Assembly (NCBI GenBank): GCA_965233675.1
Contig: OZ247498.1
Location: 2,542,001 to 2,606,000 of the forward strand
Direction of reading: 5' to 3'
Source: SZUA-309 sp965233675
Lineage (GTDB): Bacteria > Pseudomonadota > Gammaproteobacteria > Pseudomonadales > Azotimanducaceae
DNA: 64,000 bases
Shown here piece after piece: positions 45,564 to 54,273 of this stretch (the first letter of the stretch is position 1; every line of letters starts with the position of its first letter). The notes under the pieces were generated by a model. That model did not search any database. It saw nothing but the letters and a program-made list of their open reading frames with translations, and was not told the DNA's origin. Both the position numbers and the translations under genes were made by a program.

Positions 45564-47312
45564 ATGCGACACGCCAGCACGCTACCTGTTGGGCTTGCCA
45601 GACTTGCCACGCTTGCCACGCTTGCCACGCTGTTCACATTTTCCACGGCACACGCCGGCGTGCTCAGCGGCACGGTGAGCACTGCCGACGGCGACGCCAT
45701 GGAAGGTGTGCTGGTCCGGCTGACGGACCCTGTCGCCGGCGTTTCGGAATCCGTCTACACCGATAACGCCGGGCGCTATGTGCTGGTGACCACGCTGCAG
45801 GGGGAGCGGCAACTGCGGTTGCGAACACCCTATTTCAAGGACGCCACGGCAACCGTCGAACTCGCTGGAAGCGGCAGCGCCCGGCAGGACATGACCATGG
45901 CAGCGATGACGGATCCCATGGAAATTTCAAACAGCCTGCCTGCCGCCTATCACTTCGGCAGCCTGCCCTTTGAAAAGGGGGAGGATGCGGACTTCAACCG
46001 GTTGCAGTTTCAGCGCGACTGCCTCAGTTGCCATCAGATCGGAAACCCGATGACGCGCATCCCGCGCTCACCGGAATCCTGGGCAGCCACCATTCAGCGT
46101 ATGCACGTTTACCTCGGTAATTTCGATTTCGAGCTGCGCGATGCGCGCTCGGTACTCCTTTCGAAAGGTTTCGACGGCAAGCCACTTGCGGCGCGGCCAC
46201 AGTTTCCGCTCGATGCCTCCCTGAGCGCCACCAAACTCTACGAGTACCGTCTGGAGCGTGCGGGTGTACCCCACGATGCCATCTATAATCCGAACGATGG
46301 GCTTCTCTATACGGTGGATCAGGCGCTGGATCATATGGCGATCACCGATCCGCAAACGGGGCGCACGGAGTACGTGACCCAGGCCGGTGGTGAAGCCATG
46401 CACTATCGCGCCGGGTTCAGCGAGGAAAACCCGGTGATCGGCGAGTTCAACCCGGGTGCGAAGCATGGCCCGCATTCACTGGCCATGGGGCTTGACGGCA
46501 AGTATTACGTCACCAACGCCGGCTCCAGAAGCATCGGTGTCTTCAATCCCCGGACACGTGCCTGGGAGCCCGCGCACCTGATAGATGAGAGCACCGGCGC
46601 GGTGTATCCACACACCATCCGCGTCGATCGGAAAGGCATCGTCTGGTTCACATTCGCCGGTTCAGAGCACGTTGGCCGGCTCGATCCCGAATCTGCGGAA
46701 TTCACCATCCTCGACCTGCCCCCGCACAAACCCATGGGTATCGCCGGCACGACCCAACCCTACGGCATCGACATCAATCCGATCGACGGTTCTGTCTGGT
46801 ACGGGCGCCTGTTCGCCGACAAGGTGGGCCGGATCGATCCGCAGACACTTTCGATCGAAGAATACGATTCCCCGGTCAGCGGCCCCCGGCGCATGCATTT
46901 CGACAAAGCCGGTGTGCTCTGGCTCACGGGCTACTCGGAAGGCATGCTGGCCAGGATAGAAACAGACGGATTCAAGGCAAAGGTCTACCCGATGCCCGAG
47001 TTCGCCGAGGATTTCCGTCCCGCGCCGTACGCACTGGGCGTGCATCCGGAGAGTCAGGAAATCTGGTTGAACGAAAACATGACAGACCGTCTGTACCGGT
47101 TCATCCCCGCGGAAGAACGGTTCGTCGTTTATCCCATGCCGCTCTCAGGCACCTACACGCGCGATATGACGTTCACGGCAGACGGTCAGGTCTGCACCTC
47201 CAACAATCCCATTCCGGCACCGGCCCTCGAAGGGGGCATCCTGCAGATCATCTGCCTCGACCCTTACTACGATCGGGAACAGGCGGCGGCTGTCGAGACT
47301 GCGCAACGCTGA
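45564..47312 (+). CDS. Periplasmic protein: carboxypeptidase-like regulatory domain, haem-c motif, Vgb-like beta-propeller
   Basis: 582 residues. The signal peptide (1-31) has an LAT-repeat hydrophobic core. A carboxypeptidase-regulatory/CNA-B-like sandwich (about 32-115, SGTVSTADGDAMEGVLVRL) comes next, then a single CxxCH (C153-C156-H157, DCLSCHQIG). The remaining residues to 582 form a virginiamycin-B-lyase/NHL-like propeller with repeats such as GIVWFTFAGSEHVGRLDP and GSVWYGRLFADKVGRIDP. Probably a periplasmic c-type haemoprotein with a lyase-like or oxidoreductase propeller; the substrate is unknown. It is followed after 9 bases by dppA. Confidence 0.8.
   Translation: MRHASTLPVGLARLATLATLATLFTFSTAHAGVLSGTVSTADGDAMEGVLVRLTDPVAGVSESVYTDNAGRYVLVTTLQGERQLRLRTPYFKDATATVELAGSGSARQDMTMAAMTDPMEISNSLPAAYHFGSLPFEKGEDADFNRLQFQRDCLSCHQIGNPMTRIPRSPESWAATIQRMHVYLGNFDFELRDARSVLLSKGFDGKPLAARPQFPLDASLSATKLYEYRLERAGVPHDAIYNPNDGLLYTVDQALDHMAITDPQTGRTEYVTQAGGEAMHYRAGFSEENPVIGEFNPGAKHGPHSLAMGLDGKYYVTNAGSRSIGVFNPRTRAWEPAHLIDESTGAVYPHTIRVDRKGIVWFTFAGSEHVGRLDPESAEFTILDLPPHKPMGIAGTTQPYGIDINPIDGSVWYGRLFADKVGRIDPQTLSIEEYDSPVSGPRRMHFDKAGVLWLTGYSEGMLARIETDGFKAKVYPMPEFAEDFRPAPYALGVHPESQEIWLNENMTDRLYRFIPAEERFVVYPMPLSGTYTRDMTFTADGQVCTSNNPIPAPALEGGILQIICLDPYYDREQAAAVETAQR
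45594..45629 (+). repeat. 9-bp tandem repeat in a signal-peptide coding region
   Basis: Three perfect CTTGCCACG units (45603-45629) follow one imperfect copy (45594-45602). They are in frame and encode the LAT-LAT-LAT hydrophobic core of the signal peptide, so expansion or loss would change signal-peptide length rather than cause a frameshift. Confidence 0.8.
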
Positions 47313-47321
47313 GGTGAATCC

Positions 47322-48179
47322 ATGAAGGTTTATATCAGTGTCGATATGGAAGGCATCTCCGGGCTCGTCCGCTGGCCGGACGTGTCCAGTAACGGCATCG
47401 ACTTCGAACGCAATCGTGGCCTGATGACCCTGGATGCGAACGCTGCCATCGAAGGTGCCTTTCAGGCAGGCGCGACGGAAGTCGTGGTCGAGGAGAATCA
47501 TGGCGCCGAAGATCTCTGCGTGCTCGACATGACCCTGATCGATCCCCGCTGCCGGGTGATCCGCGGTGCAGGGCGGCCGGGTGCCACCACCATGGCCGGG
47601 TTGGATGCAGAGGTGGGCGTGGTCCTGCTTGTCGGCCACCATGGTCGTGCCGGATCCTTTCCGGGCGTCATGGCCCACACCATTTCCTATGGTGGTTTCA
47701 AACTCGTGCGGCTGGCCGGCGATCCCATCGGCGAGTCCGACTTCTTCGCCCGTCGGGCGGGAGAACTGGGCGTGCCCGTCGGTATGGTCAGCGGCGACCA
47801 GATTGTCGCCGAGCAGGTACAGGCACTCTGCCCCTGGGCGGAAGCCGTCATCGTGAAAATCGCCCTCGGCAATCAGTCCGCCAACTGCATCCCACCACCG
47901 CGGGCCAGGGAGATGATCAGAGCAGGCGCCGAACGCACGGTCTATCGTGCTCAGGCCGGGGAACTGGAGATCTGCCCGGACGCTGGTGGCCCGTATGAGT
48001 TCGAAGTGGAACTCCGGCGCCCGGCCGCGGATGCCATGCGGGAGAATCTTGCCAGTCTGGATGGTTTCGAAATGCTGGCCGATACCCTTATTCGGGTAAC
48101 GGCGCCGGACATGGATCTGGGATTCCGCCGGGTGGCCTACCTCGGCTATGCGGACCGTCCCGGGGTCACCCGGCACTGA
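47322..48179 (+). CDS. dppA: D-aminopeptidase, M55 family (DppA)
   Basis: 285 residues, family length. Zinc ligands match B. subtilis DppA almost residue for residue: D8 and E10 (SVDMEGIS), H60 (ENHG), H106 or H107 (GHHGRAG) and a Glu near 138 (GESDFF), with the presumed nucleophile His at about 119 (AHTISYGG). Releases D-Ala or other D-residues from short peptides, probably in the cytoplasm since no signal peptide is present. Start ATG at 47322 follows GAGGTGAATCC. Nine bases after the haem-c/propeller gene and convergent with a dipeptidase, which fits D-peptide turnover. Confidence 0.9.
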   Translation: MKVYISVDMEGISGLVRWPDVSSNGIDFERNRGLMTLDANAAIEGAFQAGATEVVVEENHGAEDLCVLDMTLIDPRCRVIRGAGRPGATTMAGLDAEVGVVLLVGHHGRAGSFPGVMAHTISYGGFKLVRLAGDPIGESDFFARRAGELGVPVGMVSGDQIVAEQVQALCPWAEAVIVKIALGNQSANCIPPPRAREMIRAGAERTVYRAQAGELEICPDAGGPYEFEVELRRPAADAMRENLASLDGFEMLADTLIRVTAPDMDLGFRRVAYLGYADRPGVTRH

Positions 48180-48192
48180 CCGCCCGTATCCC

Positions 48193-49524
48193 TCAGCCGG
48201 CTTCCGCCACGGCAGCGGCCTCCGCTGCCGCCAACACCCGCAGAAAGTTACCGCCCCATATCTTCGCGATCTCTTCTTCGCTGTAGCCGCGCTCGATCAA
48301 CCCCAGGGTCAGATTCAGCGCGCCACTGGCATCTTCCAGCCCCTCAATGCCACCACCATGGTTGAAGTCGTTGCCGATCCCCACATGATCCACGCCAATT
48401 CGATCCACGATGTAATCGATGTGGTCGAGCACTGCGTCGATGCTTCCCGGTCCCAGAAGCGCACTGATCGCCCCGGTGAAAGCACTTCTGGCATCCGGAC
48501 TCTCAAGTTCCCAGTAGAGCTCGTAGGGATAGTCATAGTCTTCGGGAATGCCGGCCGCGCGCCGTGCCGCGCGGATGCTGGCATCCAGGGCCGCATCATT
48601 GGAGTCGAACAGATAGCCCCTGAACGCGGCAACGTGAATCACGCCCCCCTGCGCTCCGATGGCATCAATCTCCTCGTCCGACAGATTACGCCGCACATCC
48701 GAAAGTGCCTGAACATTGGAATGACTGGCGATGACGGGCGCCGTCGTGAGCGCCAGCACCTGCAGGGTGGCCTGCTTCGACAGTTGCGACACATCCACCA
48801 CCCCACCGAGTGCGTTCACCCGGACGATCGCCGCGCGACCAAGCTCGGAGAGCCCGCCATGTTCCGCATCGGGCTCGTAGGTACCCGTGTCGCCGTCGTA
48901 CACGGGGCGGGAGGAATCCGCAAAATCGTTGTGGCCCATGTGGGTCAGTGCGAACACCCGAACACCCTGGGCATAGAAATCATCGATTCCCGAAACGTCG
49001 GTGCCGAGGCTGCGGGCATTCTGAAAACCCAGAATCAGAGCGCCCTGACCTGCCGCGTGTGCTGCCAGCACCTCGTCCGCGGACCGTGCCAGCACCACAC
49101 CGTTGGCCGGATCCGCCGCCAGCGCCTGGACGGCAGCCAGTTTCGCATCCGCGATCTCCCTCGCGGCCAGTACGCCAGCCGGATCCCGCGGGCCAGGCCC
49201 CACGGCGACGGCCATCACCACCGCATCCACACCGCCAGCCTGCATCTTCTCCGGCGCAACTCGGGACAGCCCATCAGCACCGGCATAGGGCGAAGGTTTA
49301 CCCGGCAGTTCGATATCAGCATGGGCGTCCAGCACCAGCGCTGCGTCGTGAATCCGGCGAGCCTTCGCAAGGGCATCTTCCTCTGTTGCCGGTTCGGCAA
49401 CGGGCATCACCTCCGGTGTGGCATGAATGCCATCAGCGTCCGATGTGCCGTCCGAGCAGCCCACCAGGCCCAGCACCAGACTGAATGTCGCACAGGTCCC
49501 GAACCGCTTCAGTCTCATGATCAT
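48193..49524 (-). CDS. Membrane dipeptidase-like lipoprotein (M19 family)
   Basis: 443 residues. The signal peptide ends in a lipobox (LGLVGC), so the enzyme is lipid-anchored, likely periplasmic. M19 features: HxD metal pair in VLDAHADIEL, ASHSNVQAL, LTHMGHNDFADSS and DHVGIGNDFNHGGG. The usual bridging Glu position reads LILGFQNARSLG, which is a variant seen in one M19 branch; whether both metals bind is uncertain. Cleaves dipeptides, including those with D-residues at the C-terminus. ATG at 49524 has GGGGAG 6 bases upstream. Convergent with dppA. Confidence 0.88.
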   Translation of the reverse strand: MIMRLKRFGTCATFSLVLGLVGCSDGTSDADGIHATPEVMPVAEPATEEDALAKARRIHDAALVLDAHADIELPGKPSPYAGADGLSRVAPEKMQAGGVDAVVMAVAVGPGPRDPAGVLAAREIADAKLAAVQALAADPANGVVLARSADEVLAAHAAGQGALILGFQNARSLGTDVSGIDDFYAQGVRVFALTHMGHNDFADSSRPVYDGDTGTYEPDAEHGGLSELGRAAIVRVNALGGVVDVSQLSKQATLQVLALTTAPVIASHSNVQALSDVRRNLSDEEIDAIGAQGGVIHVAAFRGYLFDSNDAALDASIRAARRAAGIPEDYDYPYELYWELESPDARSAFTGAISALLGPGSIDAVLDHIDYIVDRIGVDHVGIGNDFNHGGGIEGLEDASGALNLTLGLIERGYSEEEIAKIWGGNFLRVLAAAEAAAVAEAG

Positions 49525-49596
49525 GCGTCTCTCCCCAGTATTGATAACGTCCCTCCTCATATTGCCTGTCGTATTCCTATCACCAGCAGCGCTCGA

Positions 49597-50910
49597 TCAG
49601 ACCCGATGCAGCCGCACAGGCAATTCGAGGATGCCGCGAATGAAGTTGGACTTCAGGCGTTTCTCCGGCCCGGTCACTTCGATGCGCTCGAACCGTTTCA
49701 TGATCTCCTCCCAGAGCGTACGCAACTGCATCTCCGCCAGCCGGTTGCCCATGCACCGATGGATGCCGAAGCCGAAGGAGACGTGCTTGCGGGCATCCGG
49801 TCGATCGATCACGAGCTGATCGGCATTCGGATGCATACTTTCATCCCGATTCCCCGATATGTACCAGAGCACCACCTTCTCGCCTGCCTTCATCTGCTTG
49901 CCGCCGATCTGGTAGTCGTCGACCAGGGTCCGGCGCATATGCAGCACGGGCGTCTGCCAGCGCACGATTTCGGAAACCATGTTCGGGATCAATGAGTGGT
50001 CGGCCCGCAGCTTTGCGTACTCGTCAGGAAACTGATTGAGCGCCAGTACGCCGCCGGAAATGGAATTCCGGGTCGTGTCGTTGCCTCCCACGATCAGCAG
50101 CATGATGTTGCCGAGAAACTCGAGCGACCGATTGATCATGTCTCTCGTTTTTTCACCGTGGGCCAGCATGGTAATCAGGTCGTTCCGTTCGCCCGGATCA
50201 CTACCCGCCCGTTCCTGCCAGAGGCCCATGAAGGTATTGGCCATCTCGGTCAGTCCGGCCTGCACCTCTTCCGCAGCCGGTCCCTCATCCATCCCCGTGG
50301 TTTCCGGCGAACCGATCGAGAGGTCCGACCAGTAGGTGAGTTTGCGCCGGTCTTCGAACGGGAAGTCGAAGATGGTGGCGAGCATTCTCGTGGTGAGCTC
50401 GATGGAAACCCGATCCACCCAGTCGAACGCCTGTCCGTCCTCCGGCAGATCATCCAGAATGTCTGCGACATGGGCCCGGATCACCGGTTCCAGCTTCATC
50501 AGGTTCCGCGGCGCCACCACTGGCGCCACCGTCTTGCGCTGTTCGTCATGTCTGGGCGGGTCCATGGAGATGAAGTTCTCAATGTACTGGTCGTCCGGAC
50601 TGTCGCCGATGGCGATCGTCGGGAAGGACGAAAATACATCCGGCCGCCCTTCCACCTCGACGATGTGCTGGTGCCTGGTGATCGACCAGTAGGGTCCGAA
50701 CGGACTTTCCGGGGTGAAATGCACCGGATCTTCCGTTCGCAGCCGTTCGAAGTACGGACGCCAGGCATCCTGCTGAAACAGCCGGGAATCACTCACGTCC
50801 AGTTCGTCAACCGGCGTTTCCCATGGGTCGGGGAAATCACCACTGGGCAACTGGGCGCGCACTTTCGGTGGTTGGGGAACTCTTACTTCCGGTGAGCCTT
50901 CTTCACTCAT
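49597..50910 (-). CDS. Cytochrome P450 (second of two)
   Basis: 437 residues. I-helix GGNDTTRNS, haem loop FGFGIHRCMGNR with its Cys, and the PERF-region are intact. It is clearly related to the first P450 (same I-helix and the following SISGGVLALN-type segment) and is probably of the same family, but it has a different N-terminus with a Pro-rich lead of about 30 residues. Not next to a redox partner. Substrate not deducible; long-chain or terpenoid compounds are typical for this group. Confidence 0.95.
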   Translation of the reverse strand: MSEEGSPEVRVPQPPKVRAQLPSGDFPDPWETPVDELDVSDSRLFQQDAWRPYFERLRTEDPVHFTPESPFGPYWSITRHQHIVEVEGRPDVFSSFPTIAIGDSPDDQYIENFISMDPPRHDEQRKTVAPVVAPRNLMKLEPVIRAHVADILDDLPEDGQAFDWVDRVSIELTTRMLATIFDFPFEDRRKLTYWSDLSIGSPETTGMDEGPAAEEVQAGLTEMANTFMGLWQERAGSDPGERNDLITMLAHGEKTRDMINRSLEFLGNIMLLIVGGNDTTRNSISGGVLALNQFPDEYAKLRADHSLIPNMVSEIVRWQTPVLHMRRTLVDDYQIGGKQMKAGEKVVLWYISGNRDESMHPNADQLVIDRPDARKHVSFGFGIHRCMGNRLAEMQLRTLWEEIMKRFERIEVTGPEKRLKSNFIRGILELPVRLHRV

Positions 50911-51099
50911 GCTTCAACCTCGATTCTGTCTCTTCACCATGGGAGGTCATTCAGAGTGACAGACATACCCGCGGCGTCAATAACGATTTTCCCCTCGTCA
51001 TGGCGCTCGCAGTGAAGAAAGGTTCATCCCCCGGACTTGCCTGAGAGCCCGCGTCCACTCAGTATCAGAGGCTGAATTCGGAGGGGGACAAGAGAATTC

Positions 51100-51822
51100 A
51101 TGCATTCATACAGTCCGCGCAGGGTCGCCTGGTTCCTGCTGTTCTCGTTGCTGCCGGCCGTCACCGCCATGGCCGCTGAATCACACAATCAGTTGACGGC
51201 AGAAGAGGAAGCCGCTGGATGGCAGCTGCTCTTCGACGGCGAATCGCTCGAGCACTGGCGCACCTATCAGAAACCGGCACCGAACCTGCAGTGGCAGGCC
51301 ATCGACGGAGAACTCGTACTCACCCGCGGCGGTGGGGGTGATCTGCTCAGCCGGGATACCTGGGGAAATTTCGAGCTGCACCTGGAATGGAAGATCTCGG
51401 AAGGCGGGAACAGCGGCATCTTTTTTCTGGCCGATGAAGCGCGGCAGCGTATCTACTACCAGTCTCCGGAAATACAGATCCTCGACGATGCCCGCCATTC
51501 GGATAATCAGGTGGATACGCATCGGTCCGGATCCCTGTACGACCTGATCGCCGCGCCACCGGAATCCCAGAAGCCGGCCGGGGCCTGGAACACGGTGGTG
51601 ATCAGCCATCTGAAAGGACACCTCCAGGTCTGGCAGAACACTGTGCAGACGGTGGACATCCGGATCGGCGGCGAACGCTGGAACGAACTGGTCCGAAACA
51701 GCAAATTCGCTGATTGGGACGGCTTCGGCACCCTCACCGACGGTCACTTCGGACTGCAGGATCATGGCGATAGAGTCAGTTTCAGAAACCTGAAGGTCCG
51801 ATCGCTGGCGGAGGCACGCTGA
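51100..51822 (+). CDS. DUF1080 / 3-keto-disaccharide hydrolase-like protein
   Basis: 240 residues with an N-terminal signal peptide (cleavage after about residue 27, AMAAES). The laminarin-binding/concanavalin-like sandwich typical of DUF1080 is seen: GWQLLFDGESLEHWR, DLLSRDTWGNFELHLEWKI and the ending HFGLQDHGDRVSFRNLKV. Members have been shown to hydrolyse 3-keto-glycosides or belong to such pathways. The stop codon overlaps the start of the GMC oxidoreductase gene (TGATG), so it is translationally coupled to it. Periplasmic. Confidence 0.88.
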   Translation: MHSYSPRRVAWFLLFSLLPAVTAMAAESHNQLTAEEEAAGWQLLFDGESLEHWRTYQKPAPNLQWQAIDGELVLTRGGGGDLLSRDTWGNFELHLEWKISEGGNSGIFFLADEARQRIYYQSPEIQILDDARHSDNQVDTHRSGSLYDLIAAPPESQKPAGAWNTVVISHLKGHLQVWQNTVQTVDIRIGGERWNELVRNSKFADWDGFGTLTDGHFGLQDHGDRVSFRNLKVRSLAEAR

Positions 51823-53513
51823 TGCACAGCTATCAGGGTCACGACTACGAAGTGATCGTGGTCGGTTCCGGAGCGGGTGGCGGCATGGCCGCGCACACCC
51901 TGACCAGCCGGGGGGTTCGTGTGCTGATGCTGGAAGCCGGTCGCGACTACGATCCGGTCACCGAAACACCGATGTTCAATACCAACGATCAGGCACCGCT
52001 GCGCGGTAGCGGGACGCCGGACAAGGCTTTCGGTTTCTACGACGCCACCGTCGACGGTGGCTGGCAGGTTCCGGGCGAACCCTATACCACGGGCAGCGAC
52101 TCGGAATTTCTCTGGTGGCGCGCGCGAATGCTTGGCGGTAGAACCAATCACTGGGGCCGGCTGTCTCTTCGATTCAGCCATCATGACTTCAAAGCCGCCA
52201 GTCGGGACGGTCTGGGCGCAGACTGGCCGATGGAATACGACGACCTGGCACCCTGGTATGACCGGACCGAATCCCTGGTGGGGCTGTGCGGGGACAATCC
52301 GGGGCTGGACGATCTGCCCGATTCCTCGCCGGGCGTGCTGCAACCACCCCCGAAGCCACGCGTCCCCGAACTCCTCATCGCCGCGGCGGCGAAAAAACTC
52401 GGCATCACAGCCGCCTCCATGCGTCGCGCTGTGCTGACCCAACCGCTGGACGACCGGCAGGCATGCTTCTGGGCCACCGCCTGCGGGCGCGGCTGCGCCA
52501 TCGGTGCCGCGTTTCAGACCACGACCTCACTGCTGCCCATGGCGAAAGCCACGGGTAATCTGCATATCGTGACGGATGCCATGGTCAGCCGGGTCAATGT
52601 AGACGCGAATGGACGAACCACCGGGGTCTCCTTTGTGAACCGGCAGACCGGTAGAACGGAGACCGTGGGCGCCAGTGCCGTCGTGCTGGCCGCGAGCGCC
52701 TGCGAAACAGCCCGTCTGCTGTTGAACTCCGGTTCCGATGCTTTCCCCCACGGGCTGGCCAACAGCAGCAGACAGGTGGGCAGAAATCTCATGGACTCCA
52801 CCGGCGCGAGTTTCATCGGCCATGTGCCGGCGCTGGAAAACCGGCCCCGCTACAACGAGGACGGCCACACATCCAATCATCTGTTCATCCCCTGGTGGGG
52901 GCACGAGGCACAGGCAAAAGGCGAACTGGATTTCCCCCGCGGCTATCACTTCGAACTCGGCGGCGGCTTCGGTGCGCCGAACATGGGCATCGGAGCGGTC
53001 GCTGAAGGTTACGGACTCGACCTCAAGACCTCCGTGCGCCGGAAGTACGGGGCCTATGTGGGTCTGTCATTGCGCGGTGAGATGGTCGCCAGCGAAGACT
53101 GCTATATGGAGATCGACTCGAACGTCAAAGACCAGTGGGGCATCCCGGTACCCCGTTTCCACTGGAAATGGTCCGATCACGAGCTCCGGCAGATCGCCCA
53201 CGGTCAGAAAACCGCCAGAGCCATCATCGAGACCATGGGGGGCGAAATGCGCAATCCGGATCTGGCGCCGGAAGAAGCGATCAAAAAAGGCGGTGAGATC
53301 ATTCACGAAGTGGGCACCACCCGCATGGGCAGCAATCCCCGTGAGTCGGTGACCAATGAATGGGGGCAGACCTGGGACGTCAGTAATCTGTACGTGATGG
53401 ACGGTGGCGTCTTCGCTTCCAACCCACACAAAAACTGCACGCTGACCATCATGACACTGGCCATGCGCAATGCGGATCGGCTGAGCGCGTCTCTGCAGCG
53501 AGGTGCAGCGTGA
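51822..53513 (+). CDS. GMC-family oxidoreductase, flavoprotein dehydrogenase subunit
   Basis: 563 residues. FAD-binding VVGSGAGGG lies at about 13-21, and the C-terminal active-site region has HEVGTTRMG and NPHKNCTLTIMTL. No signal peptide is present. The neighbouring gene encodes a gluconate-dehydrogenase subunit-3-like protein with a Tat signal, so the flavoprotein is probably exported with it as a hitch-hiker (inference). With DUF1080 upstream it resembles glucoside 3-dehydrogenases, which oxidise the C3-OH of a sugar unit. Start overlaps the preceding stop; end overlaps the next start (GTGA). Confidence 0.9.
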   Translation: MHSYQGHDYEVIVVGSGAGGGMAAHTLTSRGVRVLMLEAGRDYDPVTETPMFNTNDQAPLRGSGTPDKAFGFYDATVDGGWQVPGEPYTTGSDSEFLWWRARMLGGRTNHWGRLSLRFSHHDFKAASRDGLGADWPMEYDDLAPWYDRTESLVGLCGDNPGLDDLPDSSPGVLQPPPKPRVPELLIAAAAKKLGITAASMRRAVLTQPLDDRQACFWATACGRGCAIGAAFQTTTSLLPMAKATGNLHIVTDAMVSRVNVDANGRTTGVSFVNRQTGRTETVGASAVVLAASACETARLLLNSGSDAFPHGLANSSRQVGRNLMDSTGASFIGHVPALENRPRYNEDGHTSNHLFIPWWGHEAQAKGELDFPRGYHFELGGGFGAPNMGIGAVAEGYGLDLKTSVRRKYGAYVGLSLRGEMVASEDCYMEIDSNVKDQWGIPVPRFHWKWSDHELRQIAHGQKTARAIIETMGGEMRNPDLAPEEAIKKGGEIIHEVGTTRMGSNPRESVTNEWGQTWDVSNLYVMDGGVFASNPHKNCTLTIMTLAMRNADRLSASLQRGAA

Positions 53514-54247
53514 ACGGGAAACAGAGTACCGGCATCAGCAGACGGGAATCTCTACGTCGGGCCGGATTGCTTTCGCTGGGTGCGGGAGTGCCCTTCAGCT
53601 TCGCTGCCTGTTCGGAACAGGCCCCGGCCGCCTGGGTGATGGCCACTCCGGATCCCATCGACGCTCCAGGGTACGGCACGGACCCGAATCTGATTCATCC
53701 CGAGCCTGCCCCCTGGCCGAAGACGCTCACCGATCCACAACTGGAAACTCTGTCGGCTCTGGCCGATCTGCTGATCCCGAAAGAAGGTGATCTGCCGTCT
53801 GCTACGGAAGTCGGCGTGGTGGACGTGCTGGATGAATGGGTGAGCGCGCCTTATCCCGATCAGCAGCGGCATCGGGCCGTCCTGCTGTCCGGGCTCGACT
53901 GGTGCGACCGGGAGTCTCAACGCCGATGCGCCAGGCCCTTTGCCGAAGCCGGCTCCCGGGACCAGATCGCCATCATCGACCACCTGAGCGATCCCGCCGC
54001 CCTGCCGGAACTGGCAGGGCCGCAACAGTTTTTTCAGGGCCTGCGGCAACTGGTGGTCGGCGCCTACTACACGAGCCCGGAGGGTGTCCGTGAACTCGGT
54101 TATCAGGGCAATGTGGCCATCTCCGGCGACTATCCAGGGCCGAGCGAGGCCGCCATGACCCATCTGATTGAGCAGATCGACAAGCTGGGCCTGGAACTGC
54201 CCGTACACTTAGCGCCCGCGCGCCAAGAGCCCGCGCGCTCGCGCTGA
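53510..54247 (+). CDS. Gluconate 2-dehydrogenase subunit 3-like protein (Tat lipoprotein)
   Basis: 245 residues. Twin-arginine signal (SRRESLRRAGLL) is followed by a lipobox-like FAAC (Cys near 36), so it is probably a Tat-exported lipoprotein. The rest matches the small-subunit family (LTDPQLETLSALADLLIPKEGD; a Thr-Glu-Val-Gly region; GYQGNVAISGDYPGP). It overlaps the upstream GMC gene by 4 bases (GTGA, start GTG), so the pair forms one complex with translational coupling. A membrane cytochrome c partner is not encoded here. Confidence 0.85.
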   Translation: MNGKQSTGISRRESLRRAGLLSLGAGVPFSFAACSEQAPAAWVMATPDPIDAPGYGTDPNLIHPEPAPWPKTLTDPQLETLSALADLLIPKEGDLPSATEVGVVDVLDEWVSAPYPDQQRHRAVLLSGLDWCDRESQRRCARPFAEAGSRDQIAIIDHLSDPAALPELAGPQQFFQGLRQLVVGAYYTSPEGVRELGYQGNVAISGDYPGPSEAAMTHLIEQIDKLGLELPVHLAPARQEPARSR

Positions 54248-54273
54248 AGGCGCGTGGCAGATCAGCTCGGGAA

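Noticed and set aside
54205..54260. GC-rich self-complementary stretch after the GMC operon as a terminator
   Set aside because: Repeated GCGC/CGCG gives possible stems, but there is no T-run and most of it is coding.
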